DNA of 64,000 nt from Pseudoxanthomonas sp. YR558 (GCF_900116385.1 NZ_FPCI01000001.1:930001-994000); one strand, 5' to 3'. Counted from the stretch's first letter, positions 41,943 to 52,829 are shown. The notes: generated by a model not told the origin, from the letters alone. Program-made: numbers and translations.

Positions 41943-43816
41943 CAGCCCCGCACCTCCCTATCGCCCCGCTGATCAGCATCAAGGATGGCATTGATCAGTA
42001 GCACTTTCTCCACAGAGTCGCCGAGCTGCTGGTGAATCTCCGTGATCAAGGCTTCCTTGTCGTCGATACCCTCTTCAAAACGCGCCCGCAGCATCTCAAG
42101 CAGGGTCTGCGCATGGCCGCCGATGGTTTCGCGCTTACCGAAGGTGCTCATGGTGATCTTGTTGATCGAGGCGCCCAGCGTGTTGTAGTCCGGTTGAATG
42201 ATGCTGACCTTGCCACTGGATTTGTCTTTGGCAAATACAAGCACCTTCTCCGGCTTGCTATCGGAAATCAGGAACGGCGTGTGGGTAGTGATCAGCATCT
42301 CTTGCGCGAAATCACCGTTGCCGGGCAGGCACTGGCGCAAGCGGCTTATGAAGTTGGCACGCCAGTCAGGGTTGAAGTGCGTTTCGGGCTCGTCGAGCAG
42401 GAACAGGCTGTTGGTCTCACGGAATAGCAGGCACAAGCCGATGCTATGCAGCAATTGATGCTCGCCGTCCGACAACTCCTTGAGCATCATCGGCTCGACC
42501 ACGCCCTGCTTGGTGAAGCGCACGAACTTGAAGCGCATGATGCGCTGGTCAGATGCCAAGGTTGGCACCGTCTCGCCGACGTAGTGGCTGGTGGATTTGT
42601 AGAGATCGGCCTTCAGAGCTTCGCTGACGGCATACAGGTTGAGCGTCAACAGCACCTGAAACGCCCGAAAGAGCACCAGGGCATTGCCATCGAAGTTATC
42701 GCGAAATGCCTGCCGGGTTGCCTCATTCACCCGGTAGTCGAGCACCAATGTATCGCTGGCGTCGTCGATATAACTGAGCGTGGCACAACGCTTGAGCGCG
42801 CTCACCACCAATGAAGACTTCTCGTCGCCCTCCAGCAGCTGCAACACGTTCAGACGATAGCGGGCACTTCCTGGTTCATCAGTTTCCGACAGTGCGGGAT
42901 TGCCTTTGATGATCTCGCGGCGAACCCAATCATCAACTGATTGGCTGATCTCAGACTCTGATAGTCCGCGTGTTCGAGCTTCCGCCTGTAGTCGATTTCG
43001 TCGCTCTTGCTTCTGATCTTCATCTGCAAGATCGAAGGCGTCCAGTTGCACTGCGTCGATGGGAACTCGGCGGCGCAGGATGATGCGAAATTCCCGCAAG
43101 GCCTCGATACCCACATCCTCGCGGAAGGGCTGCAGTGTGGCCTCGTTCTGAAACAGCAGGTTGCACAGCAGGATGGCCTGGCTGAATCCACTGTCCAGAT
43201 AGGCCAAGCGTGTCTCCGGGTGGCCAGGATAGCTCAGTTGCCGGCTCAACGCATTCCAGTACTCGTCGAATTGCACGAAACGCATTTTGAAGAACGGCAG
43301 GCTGAGGATCTCGTTCTCACCCGAGGAGTAGCCCAGCACATATTGCGGCAGCAGGAGATCCCGCTCTTCATCTGTCAGACGACTGGAAGCAAAGCTCTCG
43401 GAAGGCAATGCCTTGTGGTTCTCCCAGCGTAGCCAGAGCGACCCTCCTGCCTCTTTGATTACCACAACGTGGGCGAACGTTGGACTGTCGGAGGTTCTGC
43501 GTTCCTTTGGAAGCTTGATCAAGTATTCGAGTTCATAGGCAACAGGCGAATTCTCCTGCACCTCGTCTTGGAGAGCCTCAGGCAGAAAGCTGCGGCGCAC
43601 GCGCAACACTTCCAACTGAAAGAAGATGGCTGCAAGCGCTTCAAGCAGGTTGGATTTTCCGCTGCCGTTGGGGCCGGCGCACACGAAGGGCGCAAAGTCG
43701 TTCGCGCGCTCCAGCTCATCCTGCAAACTCCATCCGGTTCGGAAGTGGTGCTCGAACCCGCAGGGCAGACTTCGAAAGCCTTTGGGGTCGGTGATCTTGA
43801 GACGCAGCAGCTTCAT
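41942..43816 (-). CDS. restriction-system-associated AAA ATPase, PtuA-like
   Basis: A 624-residue SMC/ABC-type ATPase. Walker A is 'GPNGSGKSNLLEAL' (48-61), then comes a long insert, the signature 'ELSDGEHQLLHSIGL' (about 444-458) and Walker B 'LFLLDEPETHFNPDW' (about 467-481), with a switch His in 'ITTHTPFLISD'. This matches the OLD/PtuA group and the ATPases named 'restriction system-associated' that occur in type I operons. It overlaps the hsdS stop by 4 bases and the HNH start by one. It may sense DNA or nucleotide state and license the nuclease; that is inference. Confidence 0.85.
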   Translation of the reverse strand: MKLLRLKITDPKGFRSLPCGFEHHFRTGWSLQDELERANDFAPFVCAGPNGSGKSNLLEALAAIFFQLEVLRVRRSFLPEALQDEVQENSPVAYELEYLIKLPKERRTSDSPTFAHVVVIKEAGGSLWLRWENHKALPSESFASSRLTDEERDLLLPQYVLGYSSGENEILSLPFFKMRFVQFDEYWNALSRQLSYPGHPETRLAYLDSGFSQAILLCNLLFQNEATLQPFREDVGIEALREFRIILRRRVPIDAVQLDAFDLADEDQKQERRNRLQAEARTRGLSESEISQSVDDWVRREIIKGNPALSETDEPGSARYRLNVLQLLEGDEKSSLVVSALKRCATLSYIDDASDTLVLDYRVNEATRQAFRDNFDGNALVLFRAFQVLLTLNLYAVSEALKADLYKSTSHYVGETVPTLASDQRIMRFKFVRFTKQGVVEPMMLKELSDGEHQLLHSIGLCLLFRETNSLFLLDEPETHFNPDWRANFISRLRQCLPGNGDFAQEMLITTHTPFLISDSKPEKVLVFAKDKSSGKVSIIQPDYNTLGASINKITMSTFGKRETIGGHAQTLLEMLRARFEEGIDDKEALITEIHQQLGDSVEKVLLINAILDADQRGDREVRG

Positions 43817-45426
43817 GTCTGAGCAATCCTAAGCTCAATGAGGTTGCCGAAGATCGGATTTCCTTTGTCATCATGGCCAGTGACGTTACGAGTTTGCTCG
43901 AGACGAGAGTCGCGCAGCGCATCAAAAGTCCACGATTTCAGAAAATCGTAGTCGTCTATAGCAAGGTCGTGGTCGGCATCGTCCAGCACAATCAAACGAA
44001 AGTTCATGGCGTCCAACAGCTTCGCTGCATCGAACATCTTCCCCGGCGACAGCATGGCTAGGTAGGCCTCAACCCAGAAGTGCAATGCATCCTTTCGTCC
44101 GGATGCGTTAGATAGCGATATCGTTGTTGGCAACTCGGGAAGTGACAAAGGTCGATTGGCTGCGATTTCTGGCTGCAGCTCGACCTTGGCCTTTAGGTCT
44201 CCCTGATCCATTTGCGAGGTTGGGAAAGGGACTCGCGACAGATCCAGCTCACCCTTGAAGGCCTGCTGGCTCAGAGCGCCATAGAGTGCCTCAAGATCGG
44301 CAAGGCTCTGCTGATAACGCAACTTGAGCTGATTGACGCGTTCGTGAACCTTAGCAAAGCGGTTTTGCAGCTCAATATGTGGGCGTTTTATCTTGGTCTC
44401 TTTGATGAGGCCCAAGTTGAGTCCACTCATGATCGCTCCGCGATTCTTGCTCTCGAACTGATTTAGGACAAAAGGACTGGAATGAATCGAATACGAAAGA
44501 AAAACTGGGTTTGCGATCTCCCGATTCAGCGTAATTGCAGCAAGATGCTTAGTGTTTACAGCGACAGGAATGTCGTCAGGGATTACTGCAGAGCGACCGA
44601 TGGTCCCCATGATCGTGACGATCACGTCACCCGGAAAGACGCGATAACTCTGGAGCTCCTGATATTTCTCATTCGAGATAAAGCGACGCTCGCCCCACGC
44701 AAAATAATTGTTCACGGCATTGTCGATACCCAACACTGCCACGTCCCCGTCCGTAGAGAATTCACTATGCAATAAGTTGGAGCCGAACGGCCCCGTTCGC
44801 ATGGCGCCTTTATGCTTGGCCGCGAGCTCGCGAACTTCCACCAGTGGCCAATTTTCATAGCCAGGGCTCCCAGGTCCGAACATCTCTAGAAAAACGCTCT
44901 TAAGCAGGTCGTCGAGTTGTTGCAGGTGTTGTTTGCGCTGGGCGATCAGCCCTTCCACTTTGCCGAGCAGATGGGCAATGCGGATCTGGTCGTCGAATGG
45001 CGGGAACGGTATCTCAATTTCGGCCAGCGATTTTGAATTGAGTGTTTTGCCCATCACGGCCTGGTTTGAACCGCCATAAGTTGCCGACTGCAATGCGTAG
45101 TAGAGAAACTCTGGGTGCAGCTCTTTTTCATCTTTGATTGCAAAGGCTGCAATCGCTTCGTTTGTGAAGAGATCGCAACCTGCAAATGCCATCTTGCCAA
45201 TGGTTAGCTTGAAACTGAATAGCAAAGTTCCCTTCTTAACGATTTTGCATCTGGCGCCTATTACAGCTCGATCCGTGATTTGCTCCTTCGTCTCAGTGAC
45301 GACTTTCGAATTTAAATCGCGAATTGAAACCCAGCGATGCCCCTTTCCCCAATAGCTCGGCTCGTTTCTCGGCGGTGTTCTGCCAATGGAGATATCCAAA
45401 AGCTTGGACAGCCTTTCCTGCCTCAT
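43813..45426 (-). CDS. hsdS: type I restriction-modification specificity subunit HsdS
   Basis: A 537-residue subunit with two target-recognition domains (about 1-150 and 190-365), each followed by a conserved helix ('LLGKVEGLIAQRKQHLQQLD' at about 155-190 and 'FAKVHERVNQLKLRYQQSLA' at about 360-400). Together they read the two halves of a split DNA site. A C-terminal extension of roughly 130 residues (after 'QQAFKGELDLSRV') is not part of a normal HsdS and may contact the downstream ATPase. Start and stop overlap hsdM and the ATPase gene by 4 bases each. The target sequence cannot be read from the protein. Confidence 0.93.
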   Translation of the reverse strand: MRQERLSKLLDISIGRTPPRNEPSYWGKGHRWVSIRDLNSKVVTETKEQITDRAVIGARCKIVKKGTLLFSFKLTIGKMAFAGCDLFTNEAIAAFAIKDEKELHPEFLYYALQSATYGGSNQAVMGKTLNSKSLAEIEIPFPPFDDQIRIAHLLGKVEGLIAQRKQHLQQLDDLLKSVFLEMFGPGSPGYENWPLVEVRELAAKHKGAMRTGPFGSNLLHSEFSTDGDVAVLGIDNAVNNYFAWGERRFISNEKYQELQSYRVFPGDVIVTIMGTIGRSAVIPDDIPVAVNTKHLAAITLNREIANPVFLSYSIHSSPFVLNQFESKNRGAIMSGLNLGLIKETKIKRPHIELQNRFAKVHERVNQLKLRYQQSLADLEALYGALSQQAFKGELDLSRVPFPTSQMDQGDLKAKVELQPEIAANRPLSLPELPTTISLSNASGRKDALHFWVEAYLAMLSPGKMFDAAKLLDAMNFRLIVLDDADHDLAIDDYDFLKSWTFDALRDSRLEQTRNVTGHDDKGNPIFGNLIELRIAQT

Positions 45427-47108
45427 CCCACCATCCTCTTCAATTCCAGCAACTCGCGCACGATACCGCTTTGCACCTTGGTAAGTTCCGTGTCGTCCAC
45501 CTCACCCACCTCGGCCTGAAGCAGTCGATCAAGGATCACGCCCGGCGCGTCGTAGCTCACTTCTTCGAAGACATCCTGCTTGTAGCGAGAGAGCGAAAGG
45601 TCGTAGTTGTTCTTCTCGTCGGCAATCTCGCTGAGCGGCACCATGAAGCACTGTGCGGTGCGATCGGCATTAGATGCGGCATCGCGGGTGTGATATTGGG
45701 TGACAATGTCTTGGAGGTCGCCCCAGCTGTCCCTTCCATCAGGCGTCTTCTGCTTGTTGCGCTTGTCGTCAAGCGAATAGCCATCGGCGGCCATTTCGTA
45801 GAACCAGACGTGCTCTGTGGCCGGTTTGCTCACCTTATCTTTCGGCCCCCAGACCTTGGTGAACAACAAAATTGCAGTGCTGACCCCGGCGTAGGGTTTG
45901 AAAACGCCGCTGGGTAGGGTGATCACGGCCTTCAGGTCGCAGCGCTCCACCAACATCTGACGCAACGTCTTGAAGGCCCCGCCGGAGCTGAACAACACGC
46001 CCTGTGGCACGATCACGCAAGCGGTTCCGCCCTTCTTCAGCAGGCGGTAGATGTTCTCGACAAACAGCAGCTCGGTCTTGGTGGTAGCCAGTTGCAGGGC
46101 TTCGTTAATGTCGCCCTTGTCGATGCTGCCGGTGAAGGGCGGGTTGGCCAGCACAATGTCGTACTCAGCTTCCTCGGTGTAGCCCTTGCTGAGGGTGTCC
46201 TTGTAATCGATGTTCGGCTCGTCGATGCCGTGCATCATGAGGTTCATCAGCCCAAGGCGCACCATGGTCTGGTCGATGTCATAGCCCCACAGCGAGTTGG
46301 ACAAGATGGCTCGCCGTTTTTCATCGAATGCCGCCGCCACCGAAGTGCGGATAAAGCCATCCTCATCTGGCTTGAGGTCTTTGGTGCCCGCCTTGATTGC
46401 AAGCTGTGTGACGATGTACTGGTACGCACCCAACAGAAACCCGCCCGAGCCGCAGGCAGGGTCAGCGATCTTGTGACCCAACTGCGGCTGCACCAGATCG
46501 ACAATCAGTTTGATGATGTGGCGTGGGGTGCGGAACTGACCATTCTTGCCAGCGGTCGCGATCTCGGACAGCAGGTACTCATATACGTCGCCCTGAATGT
46601 CCTGGAAGGACTGTCCTTTCTCCTCCGAGTCCTTCTCCATCACTTCGAAGATGTCGTCGATGGTCTTCACCGCTTCCACCAGCAGGGCGGGCTTGGGGAT
46701 GATGAAGACCGCGTTCTTCATGTGGTGGGTGAAGTTGGATTCGGCGCCGTTCAGGTCCTTGAGAAACGGGAACACCTTGCCCTGAACGTGCTGCAGCATC
46801 TCTTCGGCCTGCATGCGCTTGAATTCGCTCCAGCGAAGCGTGCGTTTGTCGATGGGGCGCTGTTCCGCCACAGGCCAGTTGCGTTCCTCAGGTGGAATCC
46901 AAGTGCCTTCAAACCTGGATTGATACGGATCGCTCCAGCCATCTCTTGCATCTGCCTGACGCTTCTGATCGAGCTCATCCAGCCGTTTCATGAACAGCAG
47001 GTAGGTGATCTGCTCGATGGCGGTGAGCGGGTTGCTGATGCCGCCGCTCCAGAACTTGTTCCAGAGCTGGTCGATCTTGCTTTTGAGTTCGGGGTTGTTT
47101 TGCAGCAT
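45423..47108 (-). CDS. hsdM: type I restriction-modification methyltransferase HsdM
   Basis: A 561-residue N6-adenine methyltransferase. The N-terminal helical domain ('KIDQLWNKFWSGGISNPLTA') is typical of HsdM. The SAM motif is 'IADPACGSGGFLLGAYQY' at about 215-232 and the catalytic motif 'IVLANPPFTGSIDKGD' (NPPF) at about 317. It methylates the host recognition sites as M2S and, with HsdR, forms the R2M2S complex. It starts 15 bases after hsdR and overlaps hsdS by 4 bases. Confidence 0.96.
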   Translation of the reverse strand: MLQNNPELKSKIDQLWNKFWSGGISNPLTAIEQITYLLFMKRLDELDQKRQADARDGWSDPYQSRFEGTWIPPEERNWPVAEQRPIDKRTLRWSEFKRMQAEEMLQHVQGKVFPFLKDLNGAESNFTHHMKNAVFIIPKPALLVEAVKTIDDIFEVMEKDSEEKGQSFQDIQGDVYEYLLSEIATAGKNGQFRTPRHIIKLIVDLVQPQLGHKIADPACGSGGFLLGAYQYIVTQLAIKAGTKDLKPDEDGFIRTSVAAAFDEKRRAILSNSLWGYDIDQTMVRLGLMNLMMHGIDEPNIDYKDTLSKGYTEEAEYDIVLANPPFTGSIDKGDINEALQLATTKTELLFVENIYRLLKKGGTACVIVPQGVLFSSGGAFKTLRQMLVERCDLKAVITLPSGVFKPYAGVSTAILLFTKVWGPKDKVSKPATEHVWFYEMAADGYSLDDKRNKQKTPDGRDSWGDLQDIVTQYHTRDAASNADRTAQCFMVPLSEIADEKNNYDLSLSRYKQDVFEEVSYDAPGVILDRLLQAEVGEVDDTELTKVQSGIVRELLELKRMVG

Positions 47109-47123
47109 GGTGTGCTCTGATAT

Positions 47124-49922
47124 TTAGGCAGCCAACCGTTCGGTCAGCTGCAGAATCTCGTTGATTTCAAGTGGGCTGAACACGCCACGGATGCCTTGCG
47201 GGTGGATGACCGTGAAGGGGGCGTTGATCAGGTCTTTCTTCTCCACCTTTTCGCGCTCGATGATGAAGCCCTTCAACAGGTCGAGGAACTCCATCTGCCG
47301 GCTGCTGAGCGTCGTGTGGGCGCGAATGAACTGGTCGAAGGCGGCGCTGACCTCGTCCGGGAAGCTCCTGAGCACTTCAATACCCAGGATGTGGCGGATG
47401 AACTGGATGAAGCGCGCCTTGCGGTTCTTGTAAACCTGGCGCAGCAGGTCTTCGGTGATGTGCGGGTGTTCTTTGTGCAGCAGTTCGGCCAGTTCGTTGG
47501 CCTCTTCGCTGCCCACTGTCTCGCCGTTCTTGATCTTCTTCAGCACCGGGTTGTGCGCGGTGAGTTCGACTATCAGGCTTTCCACCATTTCGCGGTAGCG
47601 GGTGATGCTGACCGCCTCGTGCTGCGGGCCGAACTCCACCCATTCCTTCCTGTTCAGTTCATCGGCCAGATCGAGATGCGTTTGTTGCTGGCCAGTGGAT
47701 TGCTCGCGGAACTTCATCAGCGGGCCGAGTTTGGCGATCAGTTCGTCGAAGGCGTCTTCATCTGCCTTGGCCCAGTAGTGGCTGGTTTGCGCGGCGCGGA
47801 TCAGGGCCTCTTCCTGCTTGACAAAGCTGACGGAGAGCGGCAGTTCGCTGATCTGCTCGACGATGCCTTCTTTGAGGGTGTCGGCTTGCTCCTTTTCCTC
47901 GCTCAAAACGGCCAGCGAGTACTCCAGCAGGTCGCGCTCGAAACGCATGGCCTTGAAGTCGGCCTCGGACACGGTGCGGAACAGCGGCTTGATTTCTGCG
48001 CGCAGGAGCTCCAGCCGGTCGTGGCTCAGGTTGATCCAGAAGTTGTCGTCGTCCAGCCGCGTCAGCGCAGCGGCGGCTTCCTTGATCACCACCGACTCTT
48101 TTGGCAGCGCCGCAATCTGCTGGCGGAGCTTGGCGATCTCCCGCTCAGCGATGTCGGCATGGCCGCTGTCCTTGGCTTTATCGATCTTGTCCAGCCGCAG
48201 GCCAACCAGTCGCACCGGCAGCGGCAACTGCGGTTTGAGCTCCTTACCCTTGGGGTTGAGCTTGAAGTATTCGAAGTTGTCCCAGCAATCGAGGATCAGA
48301 AACACTTCCTTCTCGAGGCACCAGGGCTTGGGCTTGCTGGTTTCCAGCAGGCGCGTGCCGCGCCCGACCATCTGCCAGAACTTGGTGTACGAGTAGACCG
48401 GTTTGGCGAATACCAGGTTGACGATCTCTCGTACATCGATGCCGGTATCCAGCATATCCACGCTGATGGCGATACGAGGCATGTCGTTATTGGTGAACTG
48501 ATCGAGCAAGCCGCCTTTGCCGTAGACGCGCGGGTCATCCGACACCAGCACCTTCGCAAGCTCGCCGTGGTACTGCGGGTAGAGCTTGTCGAAGATTTCT
48601 TCCATGCGCCGGGCATGGGCCTTGGTGGCGCAAAAGAAGATGGTCTTGCCCGGCAGCACGCCGTTGGCGTCCTTGATGGCCTCCTCCATGAATTCGCGGA
48701 CGATCAGGGTGTTAGTGCCCTTGTTGATCACCTGCTTTTCAAGCTGGGTGCCCTCGAAGTTGATGTCTTCGACTTCCTTACCTTGGAGGATCAGCTTTTT
48801 CTGATCCTCCAGGGAAATGGTGCGTTTACTGATGCCTTCCATCTGGAACTTGGTCTGAATCTTCATGACCTGGAAGTTGCAGAGGTACGGCGGCACGTTA
48901 TTGACAGCCTCTTCATAGGTGTAGGCAAAGGTGGGAATGCCGTCTTCGCAATGAAAGAGCTGAAAGGTGTTGTGGTCGATGATGTCGGTAGGGGTGGCCG
49001 TCAGGCCCAGCGTGATCGCTTTGAAGTAGTCGAGCACTTCGCCGAAAGTGTTGTAGATGGAGCGATGACTCTCATCGACGACGATGAAATCGAAGAAATG
49101 CGGCGACAGGTGCTGCCCGTCGTCCCGAATGATGTTCAGCATCGTCGGATAGGTGGCGACATACACACGGCGGTCCGTGGCAATCAGCTTTTCACCCACA
49201 TTAGGCCAGCGCGGCTCGTTCGGCATATGCTCCTTGAAGGCGGCCAGTGCCTGCTCGCGTAACGCAATGCGGTCTACGAGAAACAGCACCTTTTCTGCAT
49301 GCCCGGCGCGCATCAAGGCATCGACCATGGCAATGCAGGTGCGCGTCTTGCCTGTGCCGGTGGCCATCACAAGCAGGAAATCACGCTTCTTCTGCTCGAT
49401 GCCTTCAAGCACCGAGCGAATCGCGCGGATCTGGTAGTCGCGTCCGGCAATCGAGGTGTTGATGAATTCCTGTGTCAGCGGCTTGCGGTTACGGCGGATG
49501 TAGGCGAAGCGCTCCAGGTCGTCACGGGAGGGAAAGCCGAGCACTCTGCGTGGCGGGGCGTTCTCCAAGTCCCAGAAATACAGATCATGGCCGTTGGTGT
49601 AGAAGCAGAACGGCAGCTCACCGCCCAGCTGCTTCTGGACGTTGTAGCAGTACTGCTTAGCCTGCTCACGGCCATTGGCGGCATCACGGCTAGTCTTCTT
49701 GGCCTCGATCACTGCCAAGGGTTTTCCATCTTTGCCGAGCAGGACGTAGTCGCTGAACTGATGGCCCTGGTATTCGGTGCGTGGCTCGGCCACACCTTCT
49801 GTTGGCACAGTGAGAATGTCGAATTCTTCGATGACCTGAGTCTGGTCGTTGACGTTCCAGCCTGCTACCGCGAGCTGCTGGTCAATCAAGTCGGCTCGTG
49901 TTTGCGCCTCGGACTTAGACAT
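47124..49922 (-). CDS. hsdR: type I restriction enzyme subunit HsdR (EcoEI-like)
   Basis: A 932-residue motor-nuclease. The N-terminal nuclease domain has 'FSDYVLLGKDGKPLAVIEAK' (PD-(D/E)xK: Asp, then ExK). The SF2 translocase has Walker A 'MATGTGKTRTCIAMVDAL', 'FIVVDESHRSIYNTFG' (DESH), 'LTATPTD' and motif VI 'QMVGRGTRLLETS'. A C-terminal helical domain ('IRHILGIEVLRSFPDEVSAA') binds HsdM/HsdS. It translocates DNA using ATP and cuts far from unmethylated sites. It is the first gene of the operon; no clear promoter was found in the 110 bases upstream. Confidence 0.96.
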   Translation of the reverse strand: MSKSEAQTRADLIDQQLAVAGWNVNDQTQVIEEFDILTVPTEGVAEPRTEYQGHQFSDYVLLGKDGKPLAVIEAKKTSRDAANGREQAKQYCYNVQKQLGGELPFCFYTNGHDLYFWDLENAPPRRVLGFPSRDDLERFAYIRRNRKPLTQEFINTSIAGRDYQIRAIRSVLEGIEQKKRDFLLVMATGTGKTRTCIAMVDALMRAGHAEKVLFLVDRIALREQALAAFKEHMPNEPRWPNVGEKLIATDRRVYVATYPTMLNIIRDDGQHLSPHFFDFIVVDESHRSIYNTFGEVLDYFKAITLGLTATPTDIIDHNTFQLFHCEDGIPTFAYTYEEAVNNVPPYLCNFQVMKIQTKFQMEGISKRTISLEDQKKLILQGKEVEDINFEGTQLEKQVINKGTNTLIVREFMEEAIKDANGVLPGKTIFFCATKAHARRMEEIFDKLYPQYHGELAKVLVSDDPRVYGKGGLLDQFTNNDMPRIAISVDMLDTGIDVREIVNLVFAKPVYSYTKFWQMVGRGTRLLETSKPKPWCLEKEVFLILDCWDNFEYFKLNPKGKELKPQLPLPVRLVGLRLDKIDKAKDSGHADIAEREIAKLRQQIAALPKESVVIKEAAAALTRLDDDNFWINLSHDRLELLRAEIKPLFRTVSEADFKAMRFERDLLEYSLAVLSEEKEQADTLKEGIVEQISELPLSVSFVKQEEALIRAAQTSHYWAKADEDAFDELIAKLGPLMKFREQSTGQQQTHLDLADELNRKEWVEFGPQHEAVSITRYREMVESLIVELTAHNPVLKKIKNGETVGSEEANELAELLHKEHPHITEDLLRQVYKNRKARFIQFIRHILGIEVLRSFPDEVSAAFDQFIRAHTTLSSRQMEFLDLLKGFIIEREKVEKKDLINAPFTVIHPQGIRGVFSPLEINEILQLTERLAA

Positions 49923-50033
49923 GCGGTGCCCCCCCTGTGTTCTCGGTCCGCCGTCTACGCAGCGTGAACTACCGAGATTCTGTCACAGGAGGCAGGTCGG
50001 GGTGGCGCCGACGCTAGGCGCTTTTCCTACTCC

Positions 50034-50336
50034 TCAATCCCTCAACACCAACGTCGGGTTCTCATCGATCGTCCCATCCTCGTTGACCACCACATAGCGA
50101 CCTTCGCGGTTGAACAGCACGGGGATGGGCGTCTTGAAGAGCGGGCGGCGGACGAACTTCAGGTGCCAGCGGAAGTTTTCCATCGTGTGGATGGTGGCCT
50201 GCTGCGCGGGCGTGAGGCCGGCCAGCAGCGTGGCGTCGTCGTGCTTGGGAGCGCCCTTGCGGCGCTCGGGCGTGCGGGGTGCGGCGCCGGGGGCGTCCGG
50301 GGGTGGGGTGTCGCCTGGGCGGTGCGGATCCGACAT
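50034..50336 (-). CDS. small conserved protein, paralogue 1
   Basis: A 100-residue protein with a disordered Pro/Arg-rich N-terminus and a conserved core 'LTPAQQATIHTMENFRWHLK', 'FVRRPLFKTPIPVLFNREGR' and 'VVVNEDGTIDENPTLVLRD'. The same core is in the next gene. No named family was recognised; it seems to be a xanthomonad protein that occurs near purA. The convergent restriction operon ends about 9 kb away, so this gene marks the return of core genome. Confidence 0.65.
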   Translation of the reverse strand: MSDPHRPGDTPPPDAPGAAPRTPERRKGAPKHDDATLLAGLTPAQQATIHTMENFRWHLKFVRRPLFKTPIPVLFNREGRYVVVNEDGTIDENPTLVLRD

Positions 50337-50544
50337 CCGGTGGGGGGCTCCTGATGGCGTGGAACGGGAACGGACCTGCCGCCGTGGCGGCAGGAGTCCA
50401 CCTTGTATCGGCCGACTTCAAGAAAACGTGAGGGTCGCGTTGCCGCGTGGGGAGAGGGTTCAGCCACGGACTGCCGTGGGCGCCCTGCCCGCCTGGCGCG
50501 GGCCGATGACCGCGCACCGGCGTGCGCGGGAAGGACGGGGCGCG

Positions 50545-50859
50545 TCAGGCGCGCAGGACGAGCGTCTGGCTTTCGTCGAGGGTGCCGTCTTCCTGGATGA
50601 CCACGTGGCGCGTGTGGTCGCGGTCGAACAGCACCGGGATGGGCGCCTGGAACAGCGGACGGCGCACGAAGGCCAACTTCCACTGGAAGATCTCCAGCGC
50701 TTCCAGCGTCATGACCTGCGCGGGGGTGAGGCCGGCGCGCAGCGCATCGCCCGACGGCGCGGGCTTGCGGCGCTCGGACGCACGCGGCGCGGCCGCGGCG
50801 GGTGCGACGGACGGCCAGGGGCCGGTGATGACGGCGGATTGGGCAGCATTGCGATACAT
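50545..50859 (-). CDS. small conserved protein, paralogue 2
   Basis: A 104-residue homologue of the preceding product ('GLTPAQVMTLEALEIFQWKL', 'FVRRPLFQAPIPVLFDRDHT', 'VVIQEDGTLDESQTLVLRA'). The two C-terminal 65 residues agree at well over half the positions, so the genes arose by tandem duplication. GGAG is about 10 bases before the ATG at 50859; an ATG at 50874 would add five residues. Function unknown. The 208-base gap to the other paralogue holds a 9-bp GC-rich hairpin (50375-50394) without a U-tract. Confidence 0.65.
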   Translation of the reverse strand: MYRNAAQSAVITGPWPSVAPAAAAPRASERRKPAPSGDALRAGLTPAQVMTLEALEIFQWKLAFVRRPLFQAPIPVLFDRDHTRHVVIQEDGTLDESQTLVLRA

Positions 50860-50970
50860 GGGGGGCAACTCCATCGACTACGGGCGACACCTGATGTTTC
50901 TAACGGCAGGGATCGGCCGCTATTTAGGGTCGTGATGACGTTGCAAGCCGCGTGCCGAAATGAAGCGCGG

Positions 50971-51006
50971 GCAAGAAAAAGCCCCGCAGATGCGGGGCTT
51001 TTCTTC
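50971..51006 (-). terminator. terminator of purA
   Basis: An 11-bp stem (AAAAGCCCCGC / GCGGGGCTTTT) with loop AGAT lies 37 bases beyond the purA stop. On the minus strand the tail reads GCTTTTTCTTGC, and on the plus strand CTTTTCTTC, so it works in both directions. Confidence 0.88.
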
Positions 51007-51038
51007 GCGACGGACCCGGCAGGCGCCGGGCCGGGCGA

Positions 51039-52529
<1,491 letters not shown>

Positions 52530-52552
52530 CTACCCTGCCCGGCGGTGATCGT

Positions 52553-52738
52553 TCAGCGCTTCAGCGCCCACAGGACGGTCAGGCCGAAGATCAGGATGAA
52601 ACCGCCCACGGCGCGGACCTGGCCGTCGGACATCTGCAGCAGCTGGATGACCGCGCGCTTCCAGCCGGCGGGGATGGCGAACAGCACCAGGCCTTCCAGG
52701 ATGGCGACCAGGCACAGGGCGGACCAGAGTTCGGGCAT
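52553..52738 (-). CDS. DUF2065 family small membrane protein
   Basis: A 61-residue protein with two membrane helices ('LWSALCLVAILEGLVLFAIP' and 'AVGGFILIFGLTVLWALKR'), with 'CLVAILEGLVLFA' typical of DUF2065 (YjeT in E. coli), which lies between hflC and purA there as well. Function unknown. Genome position conserved in proteobacteria supports the call. Confidence 0.88.
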   Translation of the reverse strand: MPELWSALCLVAILEGLVLFAIPAGWKRAVIQLLQMSDGQVRAVGGFILIFGLTVLWALKR

Positions 52739-52829
52739 GGCGGGGTTCCTGGCCCGCGCGACGGCGCGGGCGACGAAAAGAAGGGGCCGGAACGGAACCG
52801 GCCGCCCTGGGGCGGCCGGCGGGGTGACC

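Noticed and set aside
47196..49262. A 688-codon plus-strand frame opposite hsdR
   Set aside because: Antisense shadow; hsdR has all motor and nuclease motifs.
40431..49960. Prophage or integrative element carrying the restriction genes
   Set aside because: No integrase, transposase, tRNA or direct repeat was seen at either border; only the composition shift and the minisatellite suggest insertion.
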